Of a stretch of 64,000 nt of DNA, positions 63,738 to 64,000 are shown one piece after another. Within the stretch, counting starts at the first letter, position 1. The number at the start of each line of letters is the position of its first letter. The translations under genes were made by a program, and so were the position numbers. Source of the stretch: Morinoia aosen (Eukaryota; Arthropoda; Malacostraca; Amphipoda; Talitridae); contig CM059564.1 of the NCBI GenBank assembly GCA_030386875.1, forward strand, positions 68,653,436-68,717,435, given 5' to 3'. Below the pieces are notes generated by a model. It was not told the DNA's origin, did not search any database, and saw only the letters and a program-made list of their open reading frames with translations.

Positions 63738-64000
63738 TACTCGTCTAGTTTGGTTAGAAATTGCTATTACTACGAGATTTTCGAATTTTGGTCCTTGAAG
63801 AATTTTTAATAACTCACAAAGCATTGAAGTAATTATAATAAAGCAAGGCATTTATAAAATTCTGCAAATGACAACTTATACTTTGATTGTTTTTAAAGTA
63901 CAATATTGTACGTTATTAAAGAACATAAAAGAATAATATTGAACATTATGGGAACATTACAAATATTGAACATTACGAGACTTTGCGATTTTGAATGGCC
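63738..64000. other. AT-rich window end
   Basis: Short AT-rich sequence with an imperfect repetition of GAACATTA/GAACATTAC words (63940-63977). No feature recognised. Confidence 0.45.

Overview
This window reads as non-coding nuclear DNA from an animal, most likely an insect. It is AT-rich by eye and holds no long open reading frame that looks like a host gene. I see no operons, no ribosome-binding-site pattern, and no rRNA or tRNA gene that I can support. The only recognisable protein homology comes from decayed DNA transposons: a mariner-type element, a second mariner-type fragment, and two inverted pieces of a pogo/Tigger transposase. These families, together with terminal-inverted-repeat (TIR) miniature elements flanked by TA, are typical of large, repeat-rich arthropod genomes. 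I cannot name the species.

Layout. From 1 to 3.5 kb there is unremarkable AT-rich sequence. A 40-bp tandem array interrupted by a 574-bp TIR element lies at 3.5-4.3 kb. A large 22-bp minisatellite with a 436-bp higher-order duplication occupies 5.15-6.7 kb. GC-richer patches sit at 7.65-8.5 kb, a 23-bp/69-bp satellite at 9.6-10.0 kb and a 14-bp array at 11.3-11.8 kb. From 12 to 31 kb the sequence is mostly unique, with small low-complexity tracts (pyrimidine tract at 13.1 kb, CTACA-rich tract at 17.4 kb, 31-34-bp array at 24.1 kb, 17-bp array at 26.3 kb, AT dinucleotide tract at 30.6 kb). From 31.4 to 47.3 kb there is a cluster of DNA-transposon remnants: two elements side by side, a 1.1-kb inverted-repeat element, a 108-bp hairpin, a second copy of one of the elements, an internally deleted mariner and a mariner fragment. 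A 13-copy 20-bp GC-rich array lies at 39.7 kb. At 54.9-55.7 kb there is a large imperfect palindrome built from two inverted Tigger transposase fragments. The end of the window has further microsatellites and two short arrays.

No set of genes here works together as a pathway. What ties the window together is genome dynamics: insertion of non-autonomous transposons, decay of their transposases, and local expansion of tandem repeats. Most long open frames are by-products of the tandem repeats. A few short open stretches (50.9-51.3 kb minus strand, 50.6-50.9 kb plus strand, 62.1-62.3 kb plus strand) have protein-like composition but I do not recognise them. I found no convincing undescribed system; the most unusual objects are the Tigger palindrome, the higher-order 22-bp array and the nested or adjacent miniature elements.
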